From Sagittula sp. P11 (GTDB lineage: Bacteria; Pseudomonadota; Alphaproteobacteria; Rhodobacterales; Rhodobacteraceae): DNA of 64,000 bases. The stretch lies in contig NZ_CP021914.1 in NCBI RefSeq assembly GCF_002814095.1, positions 62,001-126,000 on the forward strand, read 5' to 3'. A program made the position numbers and the translations under genes. The notes under the pieces were generated by a model. That model was not told the origin of the DNA. It ran no database searches and saw only the letters and a program-made list of their open reading frames with translations. Numbering within the stretch: position 1 is the stretch's first letter; each line of letters opens with the position of its first letter. This document shows, one piece after another, positions 36,379-44,177 of the stretch.

Positions 36379-38589
36379 ATGAAGCAAACCTATTCTCCGA
36401 CTCTGCTCGCGGCGTCGGCACTGGCACTTGGTCTTGCGGTCGCTTTCCTGGTGCTCTGGGTCGCACTCAGTCAGCCTTGGCTCGGGGTGCGGCTCGTCGC
36501 GGGGCCGGATGACAGCGCCACAGTCTATTCGGTCCATCCTGACGGTCCCGCCGAAGGCAGCGTCCCCCAGGGCGCGACGCTGCTTTCGGTTGCGGCTCCG
36601 GGCCTCCCGGCCCTGCCGGTCGATGCGCGAGACCTGACCGAAGAGCCCGACGCCCTGCCAGACCCGGCGGCGATGCGCGCCTTCTTTGCCAAGCAGAGCG
36701 CGCTGCACGCCCGTATGGCAGGCCCCACCACGCACCTTCTGATACGCCCCCAAGGCGCAACCGACCCCGTCATGCAAGAGATCCGACCCGCTGCCACCCG
36801 GCCGCTTGGCGACCTGCCGGGTGTCTTCTGGGTTCAGCTTGGCGTGGGGCTTGCAGGGGTCGTTCTGGGCGGCTGGGTCATGGCCTTGCGGCGCGATGAC
36901 AGGGCGGTGCAGTTCTTCGGGCTTGCAGGTGTCGGCCTGATGATCTCTGCCGACGCGGCGGCGCTCTACAGCACTCGGGAGCTTGCGCTCAGCGCCGAGG
37001 TCTTCACGATCACCTCGCGGCTGAACTACCTCGGGACGCTGGTCTTCGGGATCGGCATGATCAACCTCTTCCTGATCTATCCGAGCCGCCTTGCCGGGCG
37101 GGCGGTACTCTGGCTCGTCGCGGCGCTTTTCGGGATTTGCATCCTGACCGTCTTCATCGACTGGCCGGATGCGCTGCTGGACCGACAGGCGCCTGTCGCC
37201 CTCGCCATGTTGATCCTGCTGGCCGCGGTTCTGGCGCAGGCGGTGATGAACCGGCGCAACCCCACGGCGCGGGCCATGCTCGGATGGTTCGGCCTTTCCG
37301 TACTTTTGGGAGCCGGTGGTTTCGGCCTGACCGTCACCCTTCCGCTGCTGATGGGCGCGACGCCGAGCCTTTCGCAGGGCTACGCCTTTCTCTTCTTCCT
37401 CGTGATCTTCGTCGGCCTCGCCATGGGAATCGCGCGCTATCGGCTGTTCGAGTTGTCGGACTGGTCCTTCCGCATCCTGTTCTACATGGGCGGCGTCCTT
37501 GTGTTGCTGGTGCTCGACGCAGCGCTGATCCTCGGGCTTGCGCTCGACCGGGCGCCCGCGCTCGGCCTCGCGCTCGCCGTGGTGGGACTTGTCTATCTGC
37601 CGCTTCGCGACGTGCTGGCCCGCCACCTGCGCAACGACCGCGGACTGGCCCGCGAAGAGCTTTTCGCGCTGGTGGGCGACGTGGCGCTGGCCACCCGGGC
37701 GGAAGATCGCGATGCCGCGCTGCATGCCCTGTTGCAGCGCCTCTTCGATCCGCTCCGCATCGAGCAAGGCCTCACGGCCTTCGATGTGGCGGGCCTGCGC
37801 GACGGGGGCGAAACGCTCGAGATCCCTTTGCCGCACGGGCTCCCGGGCATCCGCCTGCACTGGGCGCGGCAGGGGCGCGCCCTGTTCAACCGGCGCGACG
37901 AACAGCTGGCGCGCAGTGTGGTCGAAATGCTCGACCGGTCCATCGCACGGCAGCGCGCCCATGACGCAGCCGTCGAAACCGAACGCCGCCGTATCAACCG
38001 CGACATGCATGACAACATCGGGGTCCAATTGCTGGGTGCGCTGCACTCGTCGGACGCCGAGCGGAAGGACATGCTGATCCGCCAGACCCTCTCGGACTTG
38101 CGGCAGATCGTGTCGAACCCGGCGGAGGACGGAGCGGTTCTGGCGCAGCTTCTGGCGGACCTCCGGCGGGAGATCGGTGACCATCTCGAAGCGGCAGGGA
38201 TCGGGATGGGGTGGCAGGACAGCGGGTTGAGCGCCGGGGATGCGCCGCAGATCACGCTCATGGCGCTTCAGGCGCAAACGGTCCGCGCGCTGTTGCGAGA
38301 GACCGTCAGCAATGCCTTGCGTCATTCCGAAGCCCGCAATGTGCATCTCCGGTTCCTCCCCCTGCCGGGTGAACGACTCAGCCTGATCGTCGAGGACGAT
38401 GGCACCGGCACAAAGGGCGACTGGCTGCGTCAGGGAAGCGGGCTTTCAAACCTGCGCTTTCGCGTGGAGGCCTGTGGCGGCACGCTCGTGATCGAGCCCG
38501 CACAGGGCGGCACGCGGGTGCGCGCCACCCTGCCGCTGGCCGGGGTGCGCGCGCCTGACACTGCCGGTCTGGAAAGGGCGGCGGGCTGA
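36379..38589 (+). CDS. Membrane sensor histidine kinase, NarX/HisKA_3 type
   Basis: 736 residues. An N-terminal helix (9-31) is followed by a periplasmic or PDZ-like segment (VRLVAGPDDSATVYSVHPDG to VPQGATLLSV, 37-75), then about eight membrane helices (150-410). The kinase core has ERRRINRDMHDNIGVQLLGAL, where the His of DMHDN is the phosphoacceptor, and a HATPase domain with NALRHSEARNV and GSGLSNLRFRVEACGG. Its TGA overlaps the ATG of the response regulator (TGATG). It is divergent from the lipoprotein/Slam pair across an AT-rich 150-bp region, and may control it. Confidence 0.88.
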   Translation: MKQTYSPTLLAASALALGLAVAFLVLWVALSQPWLGVRLVAGPDDSATVYSVHPDGPAEGSVPQGATLLSVAAPGLPALPVDARDLTEEPDALPDPAAMRAFFAKQSALHARMAGPTTHLLIRPQGATDPVMQEIRPAATRPLGDLPGVFWVQLGVGLAGVVLGGWVMALRRDDRAVQFFGLAGVGLMISADAAALYSTRELALSAEVFTITSRLNYLGTLVFGIGMINLFLIYPSRLAGRAVLWLVAALFGICILTVFIDWPDALLDRQAPVALAMLILLAAVLAQAVMNRRNPTARAMLGWFGLSVLLGAGGFGLTVTLPLLMGATPSLSQGYAFLFFLVIFVGLAMGIARYRLFELSDWSFRILFYMGGVLVLLVLDAALILGLALDRAPALGLALAVVGLVYLPLRDVLARHLRNDRGLAREELFALVGDVALATRAEDRDAALHALLQRLFDPLRIEQGLTAFDVAGLRDGGETLEIPLPHGLPGIRLHWARQGRALFNRRDEQLARSVVEMLDRSIARQRAHDAAVETERRRINRDMHDNIGVQLLGALHSSDAERKDMLIRQTLSDLRQIVSNPAEDGAVLAQLLADLRREIGDHLEAAGIGMGWQDSGLSAGDAPQITLMALQAQTVRALLRETVSNALRHSEARNVHLRFLPLPGERLSLIVEDDGTGTKGDWLRQGSGLSNLRFRVEACGGTLVIEPAQGGTRVRATLPLAGVRAPDTAGLERAAG

Positions 38590-39242
38590 TGCGGATCCTT
38601 GTCGTCGAAGATATTGCCGAGACCCGCCGCTGGCTCTGTGCCATCGTCGAGGAGGTTTTTGCAGGCGCGCAGGTCTCGCAGGCCGAGACGCTGCGGCAGG
38701 CACGCGGGCTGCTGGAACAGCCGCAGGATCTGGCGCTTATCGACCTGGGTCTGCCGGACGGGTCAGGCCTCGACCTGCTGAGGCAGATCAGGGACAGCCG
38801 CGCCGCCACGATCTGCGTCGTCACCACCGTGCTCGGTGATGATGCCAGCGTCGTGGGCGCCCTCTCTGCGGGGGCGCAAGGCTACCTCCTCAAGGAGAAC
38901 CCGGCCTCGCTGCTGGCTCATCAGTTGCGCCAGATCCATCTGGGCCTGCCCGCGCTTTCGCCTTCGATCGCGCGGCGGATCATGGAGCATTTCAGCCTGA
39001 CCGGCCCGAGTGCACCGCCCACCCACGGGCTCACTGATCGCGAGACAGAGGTCCTGGCGCTTATTTCGCGCGGGCTGCGCAACAGCGAGGTGGCGCGCGA
39101 GCTCGGCCTCGCGGAGACAACGGTGGCAAGCTACATCAAGTCGATCTACGGCAAGCTCGGCATTTCGTCTCGCGCCGAGGCGTCATGGCATGCAACGCGG
39201 CTTGGGCTGAACCGCGACGGCATCGGACCCCGGCGCGGCTAG
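38589..39242 (+). CDS. NarL/LuxR-type response regulator
   Basis: 217 residues. Receiver domain with acidic pocket EDIAE, phosphoacceptor Asp52 (LALIDLGLPDG) and Lys102 (YLLKEN). The C-terminal LuxR-type helix-turn-helix covers about 146-205 (LTDRETEVLALISRGLRNSEVARELGLAETTVASYIKSIYGKL). Coupled to the upstream sensor kinase. The divergent Slam/lipoprotein genes are the obvious local target. Confidence 0.92.
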   Translation: MRILVVEDIAETRRWLCAIVEEVFAGAQVSQAETLRQARGLLEQPQDLALIDLGLPDGSGLDLLRQIRDSRAATICVVTTVLGDDASVVGALSAGAQGYLLKENPASLLAHQLRQIHLGLPALSPSIARRIMEHFSLTGPSAPPTHGLTDRETEVLALISRGLRNSEVARELGLAETTVASYIKSIYGKLGISSRAEASWHATRLGLNRDGIGPRRG

Positions 39243-39438
39243 GCGTGACAGGTTCCGTACCGACCCTGGGCACCGCTCCTCGAAGAGACCATTTTAGGCG
39301 TCCTGCCAAGCATCGAGACGCAGGGAAGGATAGCGGGTCGTCGTTATCGTCGGCGCGGCGGCTTTGATGTTCTGACTGCCACCCGACGGCATCGGGGTGC
39401 CAAGGTGTGTTTGCGTTGATCCGCAAAGTAGGACGATC

Positions 39439-39543
39439 ATGTCGGAGATTATCGCGGCCGAGCTGGATCTGACGAAGAATGTGTTTCAGTTGCTCGGCGC
39501 GGATGGCGCAGGCCGGGCAGTCCTGCGAAATAAGCTGCGGCGA
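39439..39543 (+). pseudogene. N-terminal fragment of an IS110-family transposase
   Basis: 35 codons from ATG 39439 read MSEIIAAELDLTKNVFQLLG and continue ADGAGRAVLRNKLRR. This is the start of IS110-type transposases (DLAKNVFQ...GRAVLRKKLRR). Similarity stops at 39543, shortly before the inverted remnant at 39590. The preceding 39243-39438 stretch shows nothing recognisable. Confidence 0.7.
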
Positions 39544-39589
39544 GTGAGCGGACCCCGGCGAATGGTCCAGCCCGACGATTCTGTCGACA

Positions 39590-39732
39590 AGTTTTCCTGA
39601 AAGCGGAATGCCTTGGCCGCAGGACAGGCGTATGCTGCGAGCCAGTCGAAAATCTGGAAAGTCGTTTCCCCGTTGGCCGTGATCTGCCGCTTGCGGATCA
39701 TGTGTGATGTCTCGATCCCGGCGATGGTGGCG
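39590..39732 (-). pseudogene. 3' remnant of a transposase (IS6-family-like), right inverted copy
   Basis: On the minus strand it reads GIETSHMIRKRQITANGETT and continues FQIFDWLAAYACPAAKAF, the same end as the left copy at 33987-34130 but with the stop codon changed (TAA to TAC). It lies inverted relative to the left copy, enclosing about 5.5 kb. It abuts the RepC fragment starting at 39738. Confidence 0.6.
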
Positions 39733-39737
39733 CCTGC

Positions 39738-39899
39738 AATGCCGCCGTGACCGTGGCCTGCATCTTCCAGAATGCCGAACAGATCCAGAGCCCGGGCGGC
39801 TATCTCCGCAGTCTCTCGATGCGCGGCGCGGAAGGTGCATTTTCGACCAAGCCGATGGTGATGGCGCTGCTCAATGGCGGTGGACGGCGGGCGGCGTGA
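39738..39899 (+). pseudogene. repC: C-terminal fragment of a RepC plasmid replication initiator
   Basis: 53 codons ending TGA 39897-39899 contain IQSPGGYLRSLSMRGAEGAF and TKPMVMALL. RepC proteins of repABC plasmids in Rhodobacterales end with the same pattern (NPGGYLRDLTRKAEAGEFSLGPMLMAL). The upstream 350 or so residues are missing, replaced by transposase debris. It marks past plasmid DNA here. Confidence 0.75.
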
Positions 39900-39900
39900 G

Positions 39901-39916
39901 GTTGACAGCCGTCAAC
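39901..39916. repeat. GTTGACAGCCGTCAAC palindromic element downstream of the IalB gene
   Basis: Near-perfect 16-bp palindrome, 10 bp past the IalB-family stop codon on the minus strand. A second copy, GTTGACAGCTGTCAAC (perfect), lies at 40516-40531, 16 bp past the PAAR stop. In both cases the sequence between stop and palindrome is also alike (TGACCGG then GGCGG or GGCA). They may be small terminator hairpins (6-7-bp stem, 4-nt loop). Confidence 0.6.
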
Positions 39917-39925
39917 TGCCTCCGG

Positions 39926-40450
39926 TCACTCCGCGGCAGCGGGGCGCAGCGCCTCGAGCCCGGCGTCCAGCCCTTCCATCGAGAAGCGGAAGACGAACGG
40001 CTCCATCCCCAGCCGGGGGCGGAAGCTGCCCAGCACGGTGCCCTTCTCCAGCGCGACGGTGTCGATCTCTTCGCCGTCGACCTGGCGCATGGCCTCGCAG
40101 ACGTCGCCAAAGCAGGACTGCCAGACGAAGGGGATCGCCTCGTCGGATTCCTCGGCCCTGATCGCAAAGCCGGAGGGCAGGTAGGCGCCCATGGGCACGC
40201 GCGCAGCGATGAAGCGCTGGCTGCCGTCCGACGACCAGAAGGCCATCATCTGCGCGATGAAGGCATTGTCGGTATCGCGGCTCAGGGTCTGTGTCAGAAT
40301 GCAGGTGGTGCGGTTCTTGCCGAGCGCCTCGCAGGACACCGTCCACGCGCCGAATTTCTGGCCGTTGGCGACATCCTCCTGCGCGCTTACGGGCGCGGAG
40401 AGCGACGGGCAGGCAAAGGCGGCGATACAGGCGAATGTGCGCAAGGACAT
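39926..40450 (-). CDS. Invasion-associated locus B (IalB) family protein
   Basis: Periplasmic or secreted protein of 174 residues. Signal peptide 1-23 (FACPSLSAPVSAQ), then the IalB fold opening with FGAWTVSCEALGKNRTTCILTQ, and conserved Cys pairs at about C40/C50 and C112/C117. IalB proteins aid host-cell entry in Bartonella, but most alphaproteobacterial members have no known role. It follows the PAAR gene on the same strand after about 96 bp and could be expressed with the VgrG island. Confidence 0.85.
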   Translation of the reverse strand: MSLRTFACIAAFACPSLSAPVSAQEDVANGQKFGAWTVSCEALGKNRTTCILTQTLSRDTDNAFIAQMMAFWSSDGSQRFIAARVPMGAYLPSGFAIRAEESDEAIPFVWQSCFGDVCEAMRQVDGEEIDTVALEKGTVLGSFRPRLGMEPFVFRFSMEGLDAGLEALRPAAAE

Positions 40451-40546
40451 GGATACGAACCCCTTTCAATCAAACGCCGGCCAGGACGGCCGGCGCAGGC
40501 AGGTTGACCGGGTTGGTTGACAGCTGTCAACCGCCGCCCGGACCGG

Positions 40547-40891
40547 TCACATGGCGATCTTGACCATGGGGTTGCCGGTCGACATCTGCCCGCCGTGGGA
40601 ACAGAGGTCGGTGATCCGCATCACCGGCAGGTTGTTGATCCGCACCATCATCGATCCCTTGACCATCGGGTCGGGCGTCGGCACCGGCGGCGCGCCGGGC
40701 GGGATGATGAGGTTCATGCAGATCGTCTGACCTGTCACGACGGCCACCGGGCGCCCCATCACGCGGACGTGGAACTGGCCCGGCTGGACGACCGGCCCGC
40801 CGAGGTGCTTGATCGCGGGGCTGACCGGGCTGGCCGGGATGGTGATGTTGCAGGTGTGCATGTCGCCGAGACAGCAAATCGGTTGTCCCAT
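40547..40891 (-). CDS. PAAR-domain type VI secretion spike-tip protein
   Basis: 114 residues. Family features: MGQPICCLGDMHTC at the start, VRVMGRPVAVVTGQT, repeated HGG-like turn (DLCSHGGQMSTG) and PMVKI at the end. It should cap the VgrG trimer at 44177 and sharpen the T6SS spike. It has no C-terminal toxin extension. Last gene of the VgrG island. Confidence 0.9.
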   Translation of the reverse strand: MGQPICCLGDMHTCNITIPASPVSPAIKHLGGPVVQPGQFHVRVMGRPVAVVTGQTICMNLIIPPGAPPVPTPDPMVKGSMMVRINNLPVMRITDLCSHGGQMSTGNPMVKIAM

Positions 40892-40942
40892 TCTGAAATC
40901 CTTTCTTTCAATAGCCTCTTCGTAATTCCCGGGGCCCGGCCC

Positions 40943-41740
40943 TTATGCAGATCCGGAATACGACCCGGACGCGGACCCGTTGTGCGGGGTCCCGTGGAAG
41001 GCCGCCGCGTCTTGGTATCTATTGTATCTGAAACCGCCGTCGAAGTCTCCGCCGTTTTCCCAGCGGTAGAGACAGGCATCGGAACGGCGGTCGAAGGGGT
41101 TCAGCTCGATCAGCCATGCCTTCAGCGCGTCGCCTTCCGGCAGGACGCAGACGTCGATCACCACGTCGTCCATGTGAAGGTCGTCCCAGATGTCCCTGAG
41201 CAGCGCGTTGACAGCCGTCACGATGGCCGCGTGCTGTGTGGCGATCTGGGGAAAGGTCTGCTGCCAGGCGTACTGCGACACGCCGACAAGGCGGCGGCGC
41301 TTTACAAACAGCCGGAATTCCGCCCAGTCGGGAATGTCGCGCCAGGCGCGAAGGTGCAGGACGACGCGGCGCTTGCTGATGCGGTGGTCGAATATCGCCT
41401 GCGCGACGCGCGGGTCGTTGGCGGTAATGACGCGCATCACGTCGGCCACGCTGCGGCAGGGCGCGTGCACAACGGTGGAAGCCTTCCAGCTGCACATGCC
41501 GATGCGGGGCACCACGCCTTCGGGGAATTCCTCCAGCGCCTTGGCGATGGCCTTCTCGAAGCCCGGGCTGAACCCGATCTGCCGGGTGTCGCCGTAAATC
41601 TCCCGGAACAGCGCCGACTGGCTGCCCAGTGTCTCTGCGTCGCCGTCCGACAGGGTCACGGAGACACCCGGCAGCGACGCAAGAGTCAGCGTCGGCGGCC
41701 AGTTCTCCGGGAAGGTCAGGGCGAGCATTTCGGGGATCAT
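40943..41740 (-). CDS. CDC123/D123-like ATP-grasp protein in a T6SS effector island
   Basis: 265 residues. The central part matches the CDC123 (D123) family: LHLRAWRDIPDWAEFRLFVK (129-148), LVGVSQY (151-157), and HMDDVVIDVCVL (189-200) followed by LIELNPF (210-216), where the Asp, Glu212 and Asn214 would be ATP/metal ligands. Eukaryotic CDC123 assembles translation factor eIF2; bacterial relatives are of unknown function. The gene overlaps the SUKH immunity gene by 4 bp and precedes PAAR, so it may be a second effector, a modifying enzyme or an immunity factor. The C-terminal Gly/Ser-rich tail (HNGSASGSYSGSA) looks disordered. Confidence 0.7.
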   Translation of the reverse strand: MIPEMLALTFPENWPPTLTLASLPGVSVTLSDGDAETLGSQSALFREIYGDTRQIGFSPGFEKAIAKALEEFPEGVVPRIGMCSWKASTVVHAPCRSVADVMRVITANDPRVAQAIFDHRISKRRVVLHLRAWRDIPDWAEFRLFVKRRRLVGVSQYAWQQTFPQIATQHAAIVTAVNALLRDIWDDLHMDDVVIDVCVLPEGDALKAWLIELNPFDRRSDACLYRWENGGDFDGGFRYNRYQDAAAFHGTPHNGSASGSYSGSA

Positions 41741-42279
41741 GGCAGCACGAGGTCCCGCTGCAGGGCGCGGCGCTGCGGCGTGCTCCAGTGTTCGTAGCCC
41801 ATGAGGTCCTCGGTTTCATAGAGCGAGGCCATGAAAGCGCCGAAATCGGGCCCCAGGGGCACCAACATGTCAGGGGCGTTGTTCGGGCCGCCCCAGGGTT
41901 CTGCGGTGGCGGACCAGGCGTAGATCGCGCCGAAATCGCCCGGATGCAGCGACAGGAGCACGATCAGCCCGCCGGGGTCCTCGCCGATGGCGGCAAATCC
42001 CTGCGGGGTGCCGTCGCCGAAGGTCTTGCCGGTGAACAGTTCCTGCACGCGGGCGGGCCGGTTCAGCCGGTCGAGGAAGCGTTCCGGATCGTCCTCGTCG
42101 GGGGCGTAGTCGAAGATCAGCGGGTAGGGCGCGCCGCCGCCATAGGTCAGCAGGAAGCTGCGGTAGGGCTCGGGCAGGGTGGTGCCGAGCGCGGCCTCCA
42201 GCTCTGCCACGGCGTCGGACAGCGCGGCTTCGTCGGGCCAGGCGCTGCCTTCGGGGGCGATGATCGGATCTTGTGGCAT
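41737..42279 (-). CDS. SUKH (SMI1/KNR4) family immunity protein
   Basis: 180 residues with the SUKH core: EAALGTTLPEPYRSFLLTYGGG (28-49), then a middle strand region including GFAAIGEDPGGLIVLLSLHPGDFGAIYAW and a late DFGAFMASL helix. SUKH proteins neutralise HNH/WHH-type nuclease toxins. It starts 30 bp after the WHH toxin gene, which fits toxin-immunity order. Confidence 0.87.
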   Translation of the reverse strand: MPQDPIIAPEGSAWPDEAALSDAVAELEAALGTTLPEPYRSFLLTYGGGAPYPLIFDYAPDEDDPERFLDRLNRPARVQELFTGKTFGDGTPQGFAAIGEDPGGLIVLLSLHPGDFGAIYAWSATAEPWGGPNNAPDMLVPLGPDFGAFMASLYETEDLMGYEHWSTPQRRALQRDLVLP

Positions 42280-42309
42280 GGCGGTCTCCCTTGCCCCTGT
42301 CTGCGGGGG

Positions 42310-43149
42310 TTAGAATTCGGACTGGTGGCTGCCCTTGTAAAGCGCGGCGCCGCCGGTGTGCGTGGCGTAGCCGCCCTTGCTGGTCGAATGGATGTCCTGC
42401 GGCACAAGCTGCATCGTCGTGCCGTTTTCGTGGTGGTGCCAAGTGTAGCCTTCGGGCCGGGTCCAGTTGTCGTCGCCCAGCTGTTCGCGCATCGCCTTGT
42501 CGGCATTGGTGAAATCCGACGAATGGTTGCCCTTCATCGGGATGTCGACGTTGCCCTTCGAATGCGGCGAGAGGTCCGGAAAGCCGTTAGTGTACTTGAT
42601 CGGGGGCTTCGAGGCGTCGGCGGGCTGGAACCAGCCGTCGCCCTTGCTGCCGCTGGTCCATGTGCCGTTGGTCGGCACCTGGTCGTAATGCGGCGGGTAT
42701 TTCATCTTCTCGAGCTTCTCGAGGCATTCCTTCGTGCCGTTGCACTTCTTGGCCGCGGCCTCGTAGGCCGCCTTCTGCTTCTTGACGACGTCGTCCCAGT
42801 ATTTCGCCGCCGCCTGCTTGGTCTGCCGGTAGGATGCCTTCAGCCCGGTCCGTGCAACGTCGATGGTGCGGCGGATGGTGTTGACCTTGTCGGTGACCTT
42901 GGCCGCCTTCGCGGCATCCCCCCAGCCGGGGATCATGCCGAAGACGTCGACCGCCGCGCCGAACCAGTCGCCCTGCCACGCCGAGCGCACCGCCGAGGCC
43001 GCGTCGACCGCGATGCCGGCACCGGGGATCGCGCCGCCGACGGCAAAGCCGATCTCGGTCGCGATGTCCTTGTACATGTCGTCGACCTGCTTGTGCTGGG
43101 CGCGCACGGCCTCCGGATCGACGCCTTCGTCCTTCAGGTACTTGCTCAT
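42310..43149 (-). CDS. WHH-type HNH nuclease toxin with pretoxin segment, T6SS effector
   Basis: 279 residues. The N-terminal half carries the pretoxin signature common in polymorphic toxins: GGAIPGAGIAVDAASAVRSAWQGDW... and DVFGMIPGWGDAAKAAK (38-85). The C-terminal nuclease domain shows the WHH motif W237-H238-H239 (YTWHHHENGTTMQLVP), His254 and HTGG at 264-267, expected to bind metal and cut DNA or RNA. Preceded by a VgrG, a DUF4123 adaptor and an unknown gene, and followed by SUKH immunity, so delivery by T6SS is likely. No signal peptide is seen. Confidence 0.87.
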   Translation of the reverse strand: MSKYLKDEGVDPEAVRAQHKQVDDMYKDIATEIGFAVGGAIPGAGIAVDAASAVRSAWQGDWFGAAVDVFGMIPGWGDAAKAAKVTDKVNTIRRTIDVARTGLKASYRQTKQAAAKYWDDVVKKQKAAYEAAAKKCNGTKECLEKLEKMKYPPHYDQVPTNGTWTSGSKGDGWFQPADASKPPIKYTNGFPDLSPHSKGNVDIPMKGNHSSDFTNADKAMREQLGDDNWTRPEGYTWHHHENGTTMQLVPQDIHSTSKGGYATHTGGAALYKGSHQSEF

Positions 43150-43173
43150 GACGCAGGGCTCACATCAGGTGCT

Positions 43174-43590
43174 TCATCCGTTCAGGCCGGTGATCCCGGC
43201 CATCTCCGGATACCAGTACCTGGGATCCGCATTCATGATCGCCTCGGCTGCGAGGTCGCTGTCGACCTCGAAGAAGGCGTCTATCTTGGCAGGGCCTTCG
43301 ACCGCGCTGACCGCGATCTCCTTAAACCCTGAAAACATGAAGAAATTTGCCCCTACCTCCCACATCAGCGTGATGAACATCATCTGTGAGGGGACGTCCC
43401 GGATGCCGAAATGCCGCGCGTAGCGGCGGCCGTTCATGGTCATCTCGATCCGGCCCTCGGGCGAGAGCGACCAGTAGTCCTGGGGCAGGTGGGTCTTCAT
43501 CACCTCTTCGACGTAAGCCCTGGCGAAGGCCCGGTCGTCATTGAGCGGCGCCGACCGCTGGCTGAGGTTCAGAGTGAGCCGCGGTGGCAT
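43174..43590 (-). CDS. Unknown 138-aa protein between T6SS adaptor and toxin
   Basis: No family recognised. Cytoplasmic, no membrane helix or signal. A hydrophobic, aromatic stretch (FITLMWEVGANFFMFSGFKE, about 71-90) follows RHFGIRDVPSQMM. It overlaps the stop of the DUF4123 gene by 1 bp (TGATG) and lies 24 bp before the toxin gene. That position often holds an effector-specific chaperone or loading protein, which is a plausible but unproven role. Confidence 0.75.
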   Translation of the reverse strand: MPPRLTLNLSQRSAPLNDDRAFARAYVEEVMKTHLPQDYWSLSPEGRIEMTMNGRRYARHFGIRDVPSQMMFITLMWEVGANFFMFSGFKEIAVSAVEGPAKIDAFFEVDSDLAAEAIMNADPRYWYPEMAGITGLNG

Positions 43591-44177
43591 CAGGCATCCT
43601 CGGCGACAGTCAGGCTCAGGTCGGCACGGCGCAGGGTGCCTTCGCGGATGGCATAGCGGTGCACGAGGTTGGGATTGTCGGAGTCCTCGGCCCAGACCTG
43701 CGACAGGTCACGCAGCACGTAGGCGCATTGCTCCGGTTCCATGGCGGGCAGGTAGGTGTTGAAGACGCTGGGACGGTAGAACTTGAAGAACAGCTCCTTG
43801 TCGTCCTCCGTCTTGACCCGCAGGGACCGCTTGAGCGAAGTCTTCACCTTCTTCGCCTCCGGCCCGGCGATCAGGAACAGGCCCCAGTCCTTGTTCCAGC
43901 CTTCCTCCATGAACCAGTCGAACACCCGCCGGCCGGAGCCGTTCAGCGGCACCAGCCACGGGGCATAGGCGGCCAGATCCTCGAAGGCCTGTCCGTCGAA
44001 CAGGCACAGCGCGTCGTCGGTCATGGTCTCGATGATGAACTGTGTCGCGGGCGACTTGCTGGCGTCGACCAGCAGGTAGGCAACCTGGTCCGGACCGCAG
44101 GCCTTTTCCAGCGCAAGGGCCAGCGCCTCGTCCGCGCTGGCTGCCGGGTCCGACATGTGCGTGACCACTTCGTTCAT
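43590..44177 (-). CDS. DUF4123-domain T6SS adaptor/chaperone
   Basis: 195 residues. DUF4123 proteins (Tap/TEC) load effectors onto their cognate VgrG. Family traits: AYLLVDASKSP near the start, WLVPL, WGLFLIAG, RSLRVKTEDDKELFFKFYRPSVFNTYLPAM with the conserved Arg/Phe/Tyr (F-FYRP), and a closing EPEQCAYVL. ATG 44177 is used because it overlaps the VgrG stop as TGATG; a TTG three bases earlier is also open. Confidence 0.88.
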   Translation of the reverse strand: MNEVVTHMSDPAASADEALALALEKACGPDQVAYLLVDASKSPATQFIIETMTDDALCLFDGQAFEDLAAYAPWLVPLNGSGRRVFDWFMEEGWNKDWGLFLIAGPEAKKVKTSLKRSLRVKTEDDKELFFKFYRPSVFNTYLPAMEPEQCAYVLRDLSQVWAEDSDNPNLVHRYAIREGTLRRADLSLTVAEDA

